64,000 nucleotides of DNA from Kitasatospora sp. NBC_00458 (GTDB lineage: Bacteria > Actinomycetota > Actinomycetes > Streptomycetales > Streptomycetaceae): NCBI RefSeq assembly GCF_036013975.1, contig NZ_CP107904.1, forward strand, positions 7,473,001 to 7,537,000. The letters are read 5' to 3'. Position numbers and translations under genes: made by a program. Shown one piece after another: positions 36,684-45,332 of the stretch. Within the stretch, counting starts at the first letter, position 1. Every line of letters starts with the position of its first letter. The notes beneath the pieces were generated by a model that worked only from the letters and a program-made list of their open reading frames with translations, was not told where the DNA came from and did not search any database.

Positions 36684-37200
36684 ACCGCCTCCTCCGGCCC
36701 CGCAGCCCCCCGCAGCCCCCTGTGGCCCGCCGTGGCGCGGACCCGGCCGTGCGCACGACGGGTGACCCGCCCCCGTCCCGCCCCGCCCGGGCCGTCCCCT
36801 CCCGGCCCCCTCGCCCCCGCCCCGCCTGGGCCGTCGGCGCGCCCGCCCGCCGAAAGGGTGAAGGCCGTCGTCCGTGGTGATGACAAATCGGGCGAACGGG
36901 CGGCACTATGGACGAACGCTCCACCGCTGTCCGAACGTGATCGATCAGGTTCGTCGACCAAGTAGCCGGACGGCGAAATTCTCCGTGCAGAGCTCTCTCC
37001 AACTCCGCCGGGTGACCGGTAGATTGCGGCGAACTCCGGCGCCCGGGACTACCGTTGGCCGCAGGTCGAGCCGCGTTCGCGCCCGGTTCACCGTCCGGCC
37101 CGGTCGGCGAACCGGCGGAGATCCGTCACCGACGTGCAGCGGCGCTCCAGGGACAGGGAGCGCGGCCGACGGCCGGTCGAACCGTGTGAGGAGCCACCTC

Positions 37201-38202
37201 GTGACCGACACCGCACTCAGCACCGAGCAGCAGCGACCCGCCGAGCCCGCCGTGCTCGACGACGTCCCCGGCTGGTTCTGGGACCACGACCGTCACCTCT
37301 TCGAGTGGTTCCTCGGCCGACAGGAGGCCGCGGGGTTCCGCGGCGACCTGCTGGAGATGGGCGCCTACCTCGGGCGCAGCGCCATCGTGATCGGCTCCCA
37401 CCTGCAACCCGGGGAGGGCTTCACGGTCTGCGACCTGTTCGACTCGGACGCGCCGGACGACGAGAACGCCGCCGAGATGGACATGTCCTACCGCAAGTCG
37501 CTCACCCGGACGGCCTTCGAGGCGAACTACCTCTCGTTCCACGACCGGCTGCCGGAGATCGTCCAGGCGCCCACCTCCGCGCTGGCCGGCGGCCGCCTCC
37601 CGGCCGGGGCCTTCCGCTTCATCCACATCGACGCCTCGCACCTCTACGAGCACGTGGCCCCCGACCTGGAGGTGGCCCGCACCGCGCTGGCCCCGCAGGG
37701 CGTGGTGGTCATGGACGACTACCGCTCGGCGCACACCCCGGGTGTGGCCGCCGCCACCTGGGAGGCCGTGTTCAACCACGGGCTCAAGCCGGTCGTCCTC
37801 ACGGACACCAAGTTCTACGGCACCTGGGGCGACCCCGGCGCCGCCCAGCGGGACCTGCTGGCCCGCCGGGGCACCCTCCCGCACTGCGACATCTCCAGCG
37901 AGGCGCTGGCCGGGCACCGGCTGGTGAGGGTGGCGGGCAGCTCGGAGGGCGCCGCCCCGTTCCCGGTCTCGCGCCACTACGCCCGGCTGGCCGTCGAGGC
38001 CGAACGCCGCGAGGCCGAACGCGCCGCCCGGGAGGCCCTCCACGAGGCGGAGCGGGAGCGCGAGGCCGCCGTTCTCGACCTGACCGAACGCCGGGCCAGG
38101 GCCGCCGAGCGCCGCCGCCCGGCCAACGTGGCCAAGCGGGTGGCGGGCGACCTCCTCCCGCCCGTCGTCACCTCCGCCATCCGCCGCGCCCGCCGCGACT
38201 GA
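37201..38202 (+). CDS. Class I SAM-dependent methyltransferase (Methyltransf_24/TylF-like)
   Basis: A 333-aa protein. The SAM motif is GDLLEMGAYLGRSAIVIG (about 45-62), with FRFIHIDASHLYEHV (about 137-151) and VVMDDYRSAHTPGV (about 169) like the metal-assisted TylF/Methyltransf_24 group. Residues about 260-310 are a charged, probably coiled-coil stretch rich in Glu, Arg and Ala, ending in a basic tail. GTG 37201 is preferred because GAGGAG lies 8 nt before it; the longer frame upstream has no support. Substrate unknown. Confidence 0.82.
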   Translation: MTDTALSTEQQRPAEPAVLDDVPGWFWDHDRHLFEWFLGRQEAAGFRGDLLEMGAYLGRSAIVIGSHLQPGEGFTVCDLFDSDAPDDENAAEMDMSYRKSLTRTAFEANYLSFHDRLPEIVQAPTSALAGGRLPAGAFRFIHIDASHLYEHVAPDLEVARTALAPQGVVVMDDYRSAHTPGVAAATWEAVFNHGLKPVVLTDTKFYGTWGDPGAAQRDLLARRGTLPHCDISSEALAGHRLVRVAGSSEGAAPFPVSRHYARLAVEAERREAERAAREALHEAEREREAAVLDLTERRARAAERRRPANVAKRVAGDLLPPVVTSAIRRARRD

Positions 38203-38247
38203 CCCGCCGGCCGGCGGGTCCGGGGCCCGCCCCCGGGGGAACGCGCG

Positions 38248-38279
38248 AGCGCCGGCCGGGAGGAGTCCCGGCCGGCGCT
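38248..38279. terminator. Bidirectional terminator
   Basis: A perfect 14-bp stem (AGCGCCGGCCGGGA and complement) with a GGAG loop, between the convergent methyltransferase and permease genes. Confidence 0.8.
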
Positions 38280-38328
38280 TCGAGCCTTGCGTGCCGTGGT
38301 CGGACCGCGGCGTTCCGTGTTCCGTGCG

Positions 38329-40044
38329 TCAGACCCGCGAGGTCTCGCCCGCCTGGCGCGGCAGTCCGGTCCCGGCCTCGGCCTCGCCGGCCCCGGCCTC
38401 GCGGGCCTCGGCCGCCGCCTCGGCGGCCAGCTCGCGCTTCACGGCGTCGAGCGAGGGGTTGGCCCAGGCGCTGCGGACGCCCCAGGCGTAGAAGGCCAGG
38501 GCGATCGCGGCGACGACCAGGAGGTCCCAGCCCTCGGGGAGGTAGCCCTCGCCGCCGAACTCGGTCGAGCCGGCCCACGAGACGGCGGCCATCACGAACA
38601 GGTAGGCGATCATCCAGGCGCCCGCCTTCAGGTGCGGCTTCAGCTCGGCGAACGGCTTGCGCAGCTCGTACCAGGCCCAGATCGGCAGGCCGGCGGCCAT
38701 CAGCAGGATGACCTTGCCGGTCAGCGGCCAGCGGGCCCAGTAGAGGACCAGTGAACCGAAGATCATGGCGACCGGCGCGATCACCGGCATCGCGCGGAGC
38801 CGGACGGGGCGCGGCAGCTCGGGGGCGAGGCGGCGCAGCGCCATCACGGCGACCGGGCCGGTGATGTACGAGATCACGGTGGCCACCGAGACGATCTCGG
38901 CGAGCGAGCCCCAGCCGCGGAAGACCGCGAGGAAGGCGAAGGCGACCACGAGGTTGAGCACCAGGGCCGGACGCGGGATACCGGTCTTCCGGTCGACCCG
39001 GCCGAGGACGGACGGCAGGTGGCCGTTCTCCTGGACGCCGTGGATCATCCGCGAGGTGGTGGCGGCGTAGATCATGCCGGTGCCGCTGGGGGAGACGAAG
39101 GCGTCCGCGTACAGCAGCAGGGCGAGCCAGTTGAGGCCCCAGGCGATGGCCAGGTCGGCCAGCGGCGAGGTGTAGGCGAGGTTGCTCCAGCCGTCGGACA
39201 GGTCCGCCGACGGGATGGCGCCGAGGAAGGCGATCTGCAGGGCGACGTAGATCACCAGGGCGATCAGGATCGAGCCGATCACGGCCTTGGGCAGCGACTT
39301 GCCGGGGTCGCGGGCCTCGCCCGCCAGGTTGAGCGGGGACTGGAAGCCGTTGAAGGCCCAGACGATGCCGGAGACGGCGACCGCGGTGAACACCGCGCTC
39401 CAGCCGTTCGGCGCGAAGCCGCCGTGGTCGGTGAAGTGCGCGGTGTCGAAGTGGGCGAGCAGCAGCGCGCCGGCCGTGAGCGTCGGGACGACGACCTTGA
39501 AGACCGTGATCGCCGTGTTGGTCTTGGCGAACAGCGTGATGGCGAACCAGTTCAGCGCGAAGTACCCGACCAGCAGCACGCTGGCCAGGGCCACTCCGCT
39601 GAGGGAGAGTTCCCGCCCGTCGTAGAGGCCCTTGGCCCAGTCGAAGTCCCAGGAGCTCATGTACTGCACCGAGGCGGTCGCCTCGCCGGGGATCACCGAG
39701 ACGATGGCTATCCAGTTGGCCCAGGCGGCCAGGTACCCGGCCAGCGAACCGTGCGAGTACTGGCCGTACCGGACCATTCCGCCGGCCTTGGGGAACATCG
39801 ACCCGAGCTCGCTGTAGGTGAGCGCGATGGTCAGCGCGACCGCCGCTCCGATCACCCAGGCGACGATCGACGCCGGCCCGGCCAGCCGTGCGGCCCGTTC
39901 GGCGCCGAACAGCCAGCCCGATCCGATGATCGACCCCAGGCCGACGGCCGTGAGGCTGATGGTGCCGAGCGAGCGGCGGTAGTTCTGATGGGACGCCGTC
40001 GTCGACTCGCGCTCACTCAACGTATCGGTCCTCTGTCTCGTCAT
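38329..40044 (-). CDS. APC-family amino acid permease
   Basis: A 571-aa membrane protein with about 12-13 helices. LTAVGLGSIIGSGWLFGA near residue 28 is the APC helix-1 signature, and YSELGSMFPKAGGMVRYGQY follows helix 2. The C-terminal 50 residues are Ala/Glu-rich and cytoplasmic. It probably imports amino acids by proton symport; the substrate is unknown. ATG 40044 has a weak ribosome site; TTG 40020, 8 nt after AGAGGA, would give a protein eight residues shorter and is possible. Confidence 0.88.
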   Translation of the reverse strand: MTRQRTDTLSERESTTASHQNYRRSLGTISLTAVGLGSIIGSGWLFGAERAARLAGPASIVAWVIGAAVALTIALTYSELGSMFPKAGGMVRYGQYSHGSLAGYLAAWANWIAIVSVIPGEATASVQYMSSWDFDWAKGLYDGRELSLSGVALASVLLVGYFALNWFAITLFAKTNTAITVFKVVVPTLTAGALLLAHFDTAHFTDHGGFAPNGWSAVFTAVAVSGIVWAFNGFQSPLNLAGEARDPGKSLPKAVIGSILIALVIYVALQIAFLGAIPSADLSDGWSNLAYTSPLADLAIAWGLNWLALLLYADAFVSPSGTGMIYAATTSRMIHGVQENGHLPSVLGRVDRKTGIPRPALVLNLVVAFAFLAVFRGWGSLAEIVSVATVISYITGPVAVMALRRLAPELPRPVRLRAMPVIAPVAMIFGSLVLYWARWPLTGKVILLMAAGLPIWAWYELRKPFAELKPHLKAGAWMIAYLFVMAAVSWAGSTEFGGEGYLPEGWDLLVVAAIALAFYAWGVRSAWANPSLDAVKRELAAEAAAEAREAGAGEAEAGTGLPRQAGETSRV

Positions 40045-40249
40045 CTCGTCGGTTTTCCGGACAAACGGACAGCAGCTTATGGGGCGAAAACGGGCCAAAC
40101 CTCAGATCAACCTCAGATGTGCCGCAAATCGGTTGATCGTTGCCATCCCGTGTCCCGGGGCCGGATATTCGGCGGGGGTCGTCACCGGCTTCCGGCGGGG
40201 GTGTCCGCCGACGGCGCCGACAGGGCTGGGAGCGCCGGGCCGGGCCGGG

Positions 40250-40299
40250 AAAAAAGAAATTCCCCTTGGGTACTCTTTCGAGTTCCCAAGGGGAATTTT
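40250..40299 (-). terminator. Intrinsic terminator of tRNA-Leu
   Basis: Perfect 14-bp arms (40257-40270 and 40285-40298, AAATTCCCCTTGGG and complement), with ACTC/GAGT pairing in the loop, followed on the minus strand by TTTCTTTTTT. This is a classical U-tract terminator, rare in this GC-rich window. Confidence 0.92.
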
Positions 40300-40302
40300 C
40301 GG

Positions 40303-40387
40303 TGTCCGAGGGGGGACTTGAACCCCCACGCCCGATAAAGGGCACTAGCACCTCAAGCTAGCGCGTCTGCCATTCCGCCACCCGGAC
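40303..40387 (-). tRNA. tRNA-Leu (anticodon GAG)
   Basis: An 85-nt gene read on the minus strand. It starts GTCCGGGTGGCGGAATGGCA, has the anticodon stem-loop CTAGC-TTGAGGT-GCTAG with anticodon GAG at 40354-40352, a variable arm of the class II type (TGCCCTTTATCGGGCG), a T-loop GGTTCAAGTC and acceptor CTCGGAC. The 3' CCA is not encoded. It reads CUC and CUU leucine codons. The 330 bp upstream (40388-40717) hold its promoter presumably, but no clear element or gene was found. Confidence 0.96.
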
Positions 40388-40717
40388 GGGGTGTGTGCTT
40401 CGGGGGCTTTCTGCTCGCCCCCTCGGCGACAGAGAGAACATTACCAGGCTTCCGGAGTGCTTCTCACCTGCGTTTCCCCGGTCGGGATGGGAGGGGTGGC
40501 AGGGACGGGTCGCGGATGTGCGCGAACCGGTGGTTCGAGGTCGGCAAGCGGTCGGCTTGGGGGTGGCGAACGATCGGAAACAGTCTTGAGCGATCCGACA
40601 TGGGCAAGTTGTCGACGGTGCCACGGTCCCGGGGACGCCTCTCCTAGCCTCTGTGGACCGAGGGCGCCATGAGCGGAACGCCTGATTCCCGGGGTCGCGG
40701 ACGAAGGGCGGCTGGAC

Positions 40718-41461
40718 GTGGAGCAGACCAGCGAGGAAGAGACAGAGGCCAGGACGGCAGGGGCCGGGACGGGAGGAGCCGGGCCGGCGGAGGCCGGGCC
40801 CGCCGGGACGGCCGCCGGCCCCGTGCCCGGCCCGCTGGCCGACCCCGCGAGCCCGCCCGCGCCGGAGACCGGGGCGGCGGCACTGGTGGCCGGCGCGGTG
40901 CTGGAGGCGGGGGCGGCACTGGCCGGCGCGGTGCTGGCCGCGTCCGTACGGGCGTCGGCACGGGCCGGAGCCCCGGCCGCGGCGCCGACCGGCGCACCGG
41001 CCCGGAGCGGGCCCGCGGAGGGCGTGTGGCGGTTCACCGTGCCGGCCGAGGAGGCCTCCGTGCCGCGCACCCGGCACGCGGTGCGGGACCGGCTGCTGGC
41101 CCAGGGCATGGCGGAGATCCGCTACCAGGAGCTGGTGGACGACGTGCTGCTGATCGTCTCCGAGCTGGTCGGCAACGCCGTCACGCACGCCGCGGAGCTC
41201 TCGCCGGAGGTCACCACCGAGCTGGCGGTCCAGGACGGCTGGGTGCGGGTCTCGGTCGAGGACGGCGACCCCTACCGGCCGAAGGCCCTGGAGACCGACA
41301 CCGGGCGGACCGGCGGGCGCGGGCTGCTGCTGGTGAAGAGCGTCACGCTGCAGGCCGGCGGCGTCTGCGACGTGGAGCAGGCGGGGGAGGGCGGCAAGGT
41401 GATCTGGGCCTCGCTGCCCCTCCCCCGGAGGGACCCGGACCGGGGGAGGGGCCGGGACTGA
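40718..41461 (+). CDS. Anti-sigma-factor-like ATP-binding protein (HATPase_c_2)
   Basis: A 247-aa protein. The first 100 residues are low-complexity Ala/Gly/Pro. Residues about 105-238 form a GHKL ATPase domain like the RsbW/SpoIIAB kinases abundant in streptomycetes: ELVDDVLLIVSELVGNAVTHA (N box), VSVEDGDPYRP (G1) and GRTGGRGLLLVKSVT (G2). Such proteins bind and inhibit sigma factors or phosphorylate anti-anti-sigma factors. No partner gene is adjacent. GTG 40718 is used. Confidence 0.85.
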   Translation: MEQTSEEETEARTAGAGTGGAGPAEAGPAGTAAGPVPGPLADPASPPAPETGAAALVAGAVLEAGAALAGAVLAASVRASARAGAPAAAPTGAPARSGPAEGVWRFTVPAEEASVPRTRHAVRDRLLAQGMAEIRYQELVDDVLLIVSELVGNAVTHAAELSPEVTTELAVQDGWVRVSVEDGDPYRPKALETDTGRTGGRGLLLVKSVTLQAGGVCDVEQAGEGGKVIWASLPLPRRDPDRGRGRD

Positions 41462-41484
41462 CGCGGCCGCCGTCCGGGGCCGCG
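41462..41484. terminator. Hairpin between convergent genes
   Basis: CGCGGCC (41462-41468) pairs with GGCCGCG (41478-41484) directly after the ATPase stop codon, before the convergent idi gene. Confidence 0.5.
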
Positions 41485-41521
41485 CCCGTCCCGGTGACCG
41501 CGTCCTCCCGGGCGCCGCGTC

Positions 41522-42199
41522 CTACCAGTCGTTTCCGGCGATCTCCCGGATCCCCGGCAGCGCGGCGTCGAAGACGGTCCGGAACCACACCGAGAACGGC
41601 CGCTCCGCCTCCAGCTCGCGCAGCTCCGCGGCGGTGACGAAGGCGTAGTCGTCCACCTCGTCGGGGTTCGGCCGGACCGGCTCGGTGGCCAGGCCGACGA
41701 ACAGGTGGTTCCACTCGCGCTCGATCAGCCCGGACGCCTCGTCCGGCAGGTCGTAGCGGACCGTCCCCGCCTCGCAGAGCAGCGCCGGGGCGACCCCCAG
41801 CTCCTCCGCGGTCCGCCGGGCGGCGGCCACGAAGGGCGGCTCGTCCGGGTACGGGTGCCCGCAGCAGGTGTTCGACCAGACGCCGGGGGAGTGGTACTTG
41901 CCGAGGGCCCTGCGCTGCAGCAGCAGCCGGCCCTGCCGGTCGAAGAGGAAGACCGAGAACGCGCGGTGCAGCCGCCCGGGCTGCTGGTGGGCCCAGAGCT
42001 TCTCGGCGGTGCCGATCGTCACGCCCTCGTCGTCGACCAGCTCCAGCAGGATCTCGGCGGGGGCGCCGGCGGAATCCGCACCGGTCGCCACGTCGGTCTC
42101 CACGTCGAGACCGGTGTCGAGGCCGGTGTCGAGACCGGTCCCGATCTCCGTGGCGTCCGAGGCGAAGCGCGTCGGGTCGGTCGGCAGACTCTGGGGCAT
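41522..42199 (-). CDS. idi: Isopentenyl-diphosphate delta-isomerase, type I
   Basis: A 225-aa Nudix-fold enzyme interconverting IPP and DMAPP. Catalytic motifs are WSNTCCGHPYPDE (active Cys) and EREWNHLFVG (active Glu), with LHRAFSVFLFDRQGRLLLQR before them. The first 45 residues are an extra acidic segment with the repeat TGLDTGLDTGLD, absent from the short forms. ATG 42199 follows AAAGAGG. It is divergent from the polyol-phosphate gene set and lies 6 kb from the hopanoid operon, whose C5 units it would balance. Confidence 0.94.
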   Translation of the reverse strand: MPQSLPTDPTRFASDATEIGTGLDTGLDTGLDVETDVATGADSAGAPAEILLELVDDEGVTIGTAEKLWAHQQPGRLHRAFSVFLFDRQGRLLLQRRALGKYHSPGVWSNTCCGHPYPDEPPFVAAARRTAEELGVAPALLCEAGTVRYDLPDEASGLIEREWNHLFVGLATEPVRPNPDEVDDYAFVTAAELRELEAERPFSVWFRTVFDAALPGIREIAGNDW

Positions 42200-42698
42200 G
42201 AGGCCTCTTTCGGAAGCTTCGGGAGCGTTGGGAGCAACCACGGCACCGGTGGCGTCGCGGTCAAGTCTGCCGTACGGGTGGCAGTGCGATGGGGTCCCAC
42301 GCACAACCGGCGGGATCGGGACCGTCCGGGACCGTCTACGGGCCGTGCGAGGGCGTTGGAATAGCAGAACCGTTCGGAACCTGTTCGGTCGGCGTTCGAC
42401 TTCGCGGCCCGATCGGCCCGATCGGCCGGGAACGCGCACCGCGGCTCCACCCCTTCTTCACGGCACCCCGCACGGCACCCCGCACCGCCCCGCGCCGCAC
42501 CCGGGCGCAGCCCGCCCGGTGCGCCGCGCAGCCCCCCGGCCGCGTTCGGGCTGGTCGCCGCGGTCGCCTACCATCACATAGGACACGGCGGCCGCATCTC
42601 GGCGGCCCCGGCGCGCCACCCGGAGGGGCCGGCCCTGCCGTCCCGCGGACCGGTACCTGGCGCGGCAGCGCACAGCACGACGGATCAGGAGACCACGC

Positions 42699-43454
42699 AT
42701 GATCGGCCTCGTTCTGGCAGCCGGCGCCGGCCGCCGGCTGCGCCCGTACACCGACACCCTGCCGAAGGCGCTGGTGCCGGTCGACGGGGAGCGGACCGTC
42801 CTGGACCTCACCCTCGGCAACTTCGCCGAGGTCGGCCTGCGCGAGGCGGCGATCGTCGTCGGCTACCGCAAGGAGGCGGTCCGCGACCGCCAGGCCGCCC
42901 TGGAGCGGAAGTACGGCGTCAAGCTCACCCTGGTCGAGAACGACAAGGCCGAGGAGTGGAACAACGCCTACTCGCTCTGGTGCGCCCGTGACCTCTTCGC
43001 CGAGGGCCTGCTGCTCGCCAACGGCGACACCGTCCACCCGGTCTCGGTGCAGCGCACCATGCTGGAGGGCAACGAGCGGCTGACCGCCGCGGGCCGGGCC
43101 CCCGGCATCCTGCTCGCCCTCGACACGGTGAAGAAGCTCGCCGACGAGGAGATGAAGGTGGTCGTCGACCCGGCCACCGGGATGCGCCGGATCACCAAGC
43201 TCATGGACCCGGCCGAGGCGACCGGCGAGTACATCGGCGTCACCGTGATCAACCCGGCCGCCGCCGCCGACCTCACCGACGCGCTGCGCGCGACCTACGA
43301 GCGCGACCCGCAGCTCTACTACGAGGACGGCTACCAGGAGATGGTCGACCGCGGCCTGCGGATCGACGTCCAGCCGATCGGCGAGGTGTCCTGGGTCGAG
43401 GTCGACAACCACGAGGACCTGGCCAAGGCGCGGGAGATCGCGTGCCAGTACTGA
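42699..43454 (+). CDS. Sugar/alcohol-phosphate nucleotidyltransferase
   Basis: A 251-aa NTP-transferase-fold protein. LVLAAGAGRRLRPYTDTLPKAL is the nucleotide-binding signature (GxGxR...PK), and the family resembles LicC-like phosphocholine cytidylyltransferases. It would join CTP (or another NTP) to an alcohol or sugar phosphate. The product of the next gene, glycerol-1-phosphate, is the obvious candidate substrate, giving a CDP-alcohol for the third gene. ATG 42699 follows AGGAG by 7 nt. It overlaps the next gene by 13 bp. The 499-bp gap upstream (42200-42698) holds short repeats such as GGGACCGTCC twice but no gene. Confidence 0.85.
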   Translation: MIGLVLAAGAGRRLRPYTDTLPKALVPVDGERTVLDLTLGNFAEVGLREAAIVVGYRKEAVRDRQAALERKYGVKLTLVENDKAEEWNNAYSLWCARDLFAEGLLLANGDTVHPVSVQRTMLEGNERLTAAGRAPGILLALDTVKKLADEEMKVVVDPATGMRRITKLMDPAEATGEYIGVTVINPAAAADLTDALRATYERDPQLYYEDGYQEMVDRGLRIDVQPIGEVSWVEVDNHEDLAKAREIACQY

Positions 43455-44503
43455 CCCGGCTGGTGCCGTCGCCGGTCTTCGTCGAGATCCGCCCGGGCGC
43501 GCTGGACGCGCTCGGCGGCATCCTCGCGGACCAGCGCCTCTCCGCCTCGGGCCGGATCGCGGTGGCGATCAGCAACGGCTCGGGCGCGGTGCTGCGCGCG
43601 CGACTGGAGCCGGCGCTGCCCGGCGCCGACTGGTACAGCGTCGACGACGGCAGCATCGACAGCGCGGTACGGCTGGCGGACGCGATGCGCGGCGGCCACT
43701 ACGACACCATCGTGGCGCTGGGCGGCGGCAAGATCATCGACGTCGCCAAGTACGCCGCGGCCCGGGTCGGCCTGCCGCTGGTCTCGGTCCCCACCAACCT
43801 GGCCCACGACGGCATCTGCTCGCCCGTCTCCACCCTCGACAACGACGCCGGGAAGGGCTCCTACGGGGTGCCCAGCCCGATCGGCATCGTGATCGACCTG
43901 GACGTGATCCGGCACGCCCCGCCGCGCTTCGTCGCGGCCGGGATCGGCGACGTGGTCTCCAACATCTCGGCCTGCGCCGACTGGGAGCTGTCGCACGCCG
44001 AGACCGGCGAGCCGGTCGACGGCCTGGCCGTCGCGATGGCCCGCTCGGCCGGCGAGAACCTGCTGCGGCACCCGGGGGGCATCCAGGACCGGGACCTCCT
44101 CACCGCGCTGGCCGAGGCACTGGTACTGTCCGGCATCGCGATGAACATCGCCGGCAGCACCCGGCCCTCGTCGGGGGCCTGCCACGAGATCTCGCATGCC
44201 CTGGACGTGCTGTACCCCAAGCGGTCCGCCCAGCACGGCGAACAGGTCGGCCTCGGTGCCGCCTTCGCCAGCTTCCTGCGGGGCGAGCGCGAGCTGACCG
44301 GTCTGATCGTGGAGCGCCTGGCGCGCCACGGACTGCCGGTGACCGCCGCTCAGATCGGCTTCACCGAGACGGAGTTCACCGAGGCGGTGCACTACGCTCC
44401 GAACACCCGCCCGGGCCGCTTCACCATCCTCGAACACCTCGACCTCTCCCCTTCCGCAATCAGGGACGCGTACGCCGACTATGTCCAAGCCGTCAACAGC
44501 TGA
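43442..44503 (+). CDS. Glycerol-1-phosphate dehydrogenase-like (AraM/EgsA) protein
   Basis: A 353-aa iron/zinc-dependent alcohol dehydrogenase-fold protein. The NAD loop is ALGGGKIIDVAKYAA (about 96-110), followed by VSVPTNLAHDGICSPVS. Metal ligands fit the glycerol-1-phosphate dehydrogenase pattern: Asp123 (HDG), His252 (ISHALD) and His265 (QHGEQVG). This family reduces dihydroxyacetone phosphate to sn-glycerol-1-phosphate, the stereoisomer used by archaeal lipids and by Bacillus AraM. A related polyol-phosphate substrate is possible. GTG 43442 overlaps the previous gene, and the 3' end overlaps the next by 23 bp. Confidence 0.83.
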   Translation: MPVLTRLVPSPVFVEIRPGALDALGGILADQRLSASGRIAVAISNGSGAVLRARLEPALPGADWYSVDDGSIDSAVRLADAMRGGHYDTIVALGGGKIIDVAKYAAARVGLPLVSVPTNLAHDGICSPVSTLDNDAGKGSYGVPSPIGIVIDLDVIRHAPPRFVAAGIGDVVSNISACADWELSHAETGEPVDGLAVAMARSAGENLLRHPGGIQDRDLLTALAEALVLSGIAMNIAGSTRPSSGACHEISHALDVLYPKRSAQHGEQVGLGAAFASFLRGERELTGLIVERLARHGLPVTAAQIGFTETEFTEAVHYAPNTRPGRFTILEHLDLSPSAIRDAYADYVQAVNS

Positions 44504-45332
44504 CCGCTCCGCCGCGGGTTCCACGCCGCCGCCGGTGGACCTGACCCGCCGCCCCTCGATCGAGGAGCTGCGCGCGGTGATCCACCCGGAGGGCATGCTC
44601 CAGCGCCGCAGCGCCGAGCACTGGGCCGGCCGGCTCTACATGCGGAGGATCTCGCTGCGGATCACCCGCGTGCTCTCCACCGTGACGGCGATCACGCCCA
44701 ACGGCCTGACCTACCTGATGATGCTCACCGGCATCCTGGCCGGCGCGGCGCTGGTCCTCCCGGGCCTCGCCGGTGCGGTGCTCGCCGCCGTGCTCATCCA
44801 GGTCTACCTGCTGCTGGACTGCGTGGACGGCGAGGTGGCCCGCTGGCGCCGCCAGACCTCGCTCACCGGCGTCTACCTGGACCGGGTCGGCCACTACATG
44901 TCCGAGGCGGCTCTGCTGACCGGCCTCGGGCTGCGCGGCACCGACCTGCTGCACCGGGAGGGCCCGGCCTCGCACTGGGAGTGGGCGTTCCTCGGCACGC
45001 TGGCGGCGCTCGGCGCGATCCTGATCAAGTCGGAGACCGACCTGGTCGACGTGGCCCGCGCCCGCAGCGGCATGACGGCGGTCGAGGACAGCGCCTCGGT
45101 GCCGCGCTCGTCCGGCGTCGCCAAGGCCCGCCGGGCCGCCTCCGTCCTCAAGTTCCACCGCCTGGTGGGCGCGGTCGAGGCCTCGCTGTTCATCCTCGCC
45201 GCGGGCGTCGCGGACGCCGTCCAGGGCGGTCTCTTCTTCACCCGGCTCGCGGTGGTCGTGCTGGCCGCGATCGCCATGCTGCAGACCGTGCTGCACCTGC
45301 TGAGCATCGTCCTGTCGAGCAGGCTCCGGTGA
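44481..45332 (+). CDS. CDP-alcohol phosphotransferase with altered motif
   Basis: A 283-aa membrane enzyme. The CDP-alcohol phosphotransferase motif is at residues 113-138: Asp113, Asp116-Gly117, Ala120-Arg121, Gly130 and Asp134 are in place, but the last aspartate (general base) is His138 (LDRVGHYM). Several hydrophobic helices follow. It would move a phospho-alcohol from CDP to an acceptor, here possibly lipid or polyprenyl-linked. It overlaps the dehydrogenase gene by 23 bp and the glycosyltransferase start by 4 bp (GTGA), so the set is translationally coupled. Confidence 0.85.
   Translation: MSKPSTADRSAAGSTPPPVDLTRRPSIEELRAVIHPEGMLQRRSAEHWAGRLYMRRISLRITRVLSTVTAITPNGLTYLMMLTGILAGAALVLPGLAGAVLAAVLIQVYLLLDCVDGEVARWRRQTSLTGVYLDRVGHYMSEAALLTGLGLRGTDLLHREGPASHWEWAFLGTLAALGAILIKSETDLVDVARARSGMTAVEDSASVPRSSGVAKARRAASVLKFHRLVGAVEASLFILAAGVADAVQGGLFFTRLAVVVLAAIAMLQTVLHLLSIVLSSRLR

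Noticed and set aside
37072..37200. Extended N-terminus for the SAM methyltransferase
   Set aside because: The upstream codons are Arg/Pro-rich without a ribosome site, whereas GTG 37201 has GAGGAG at good spacing.
42336..43412. 358-codon minus-strand frame opposite the nucleotidyltransferase gene
   Set aside because: Antisense shadow of a gene with a clear nucleotidyltransferase signature and ribosome site.
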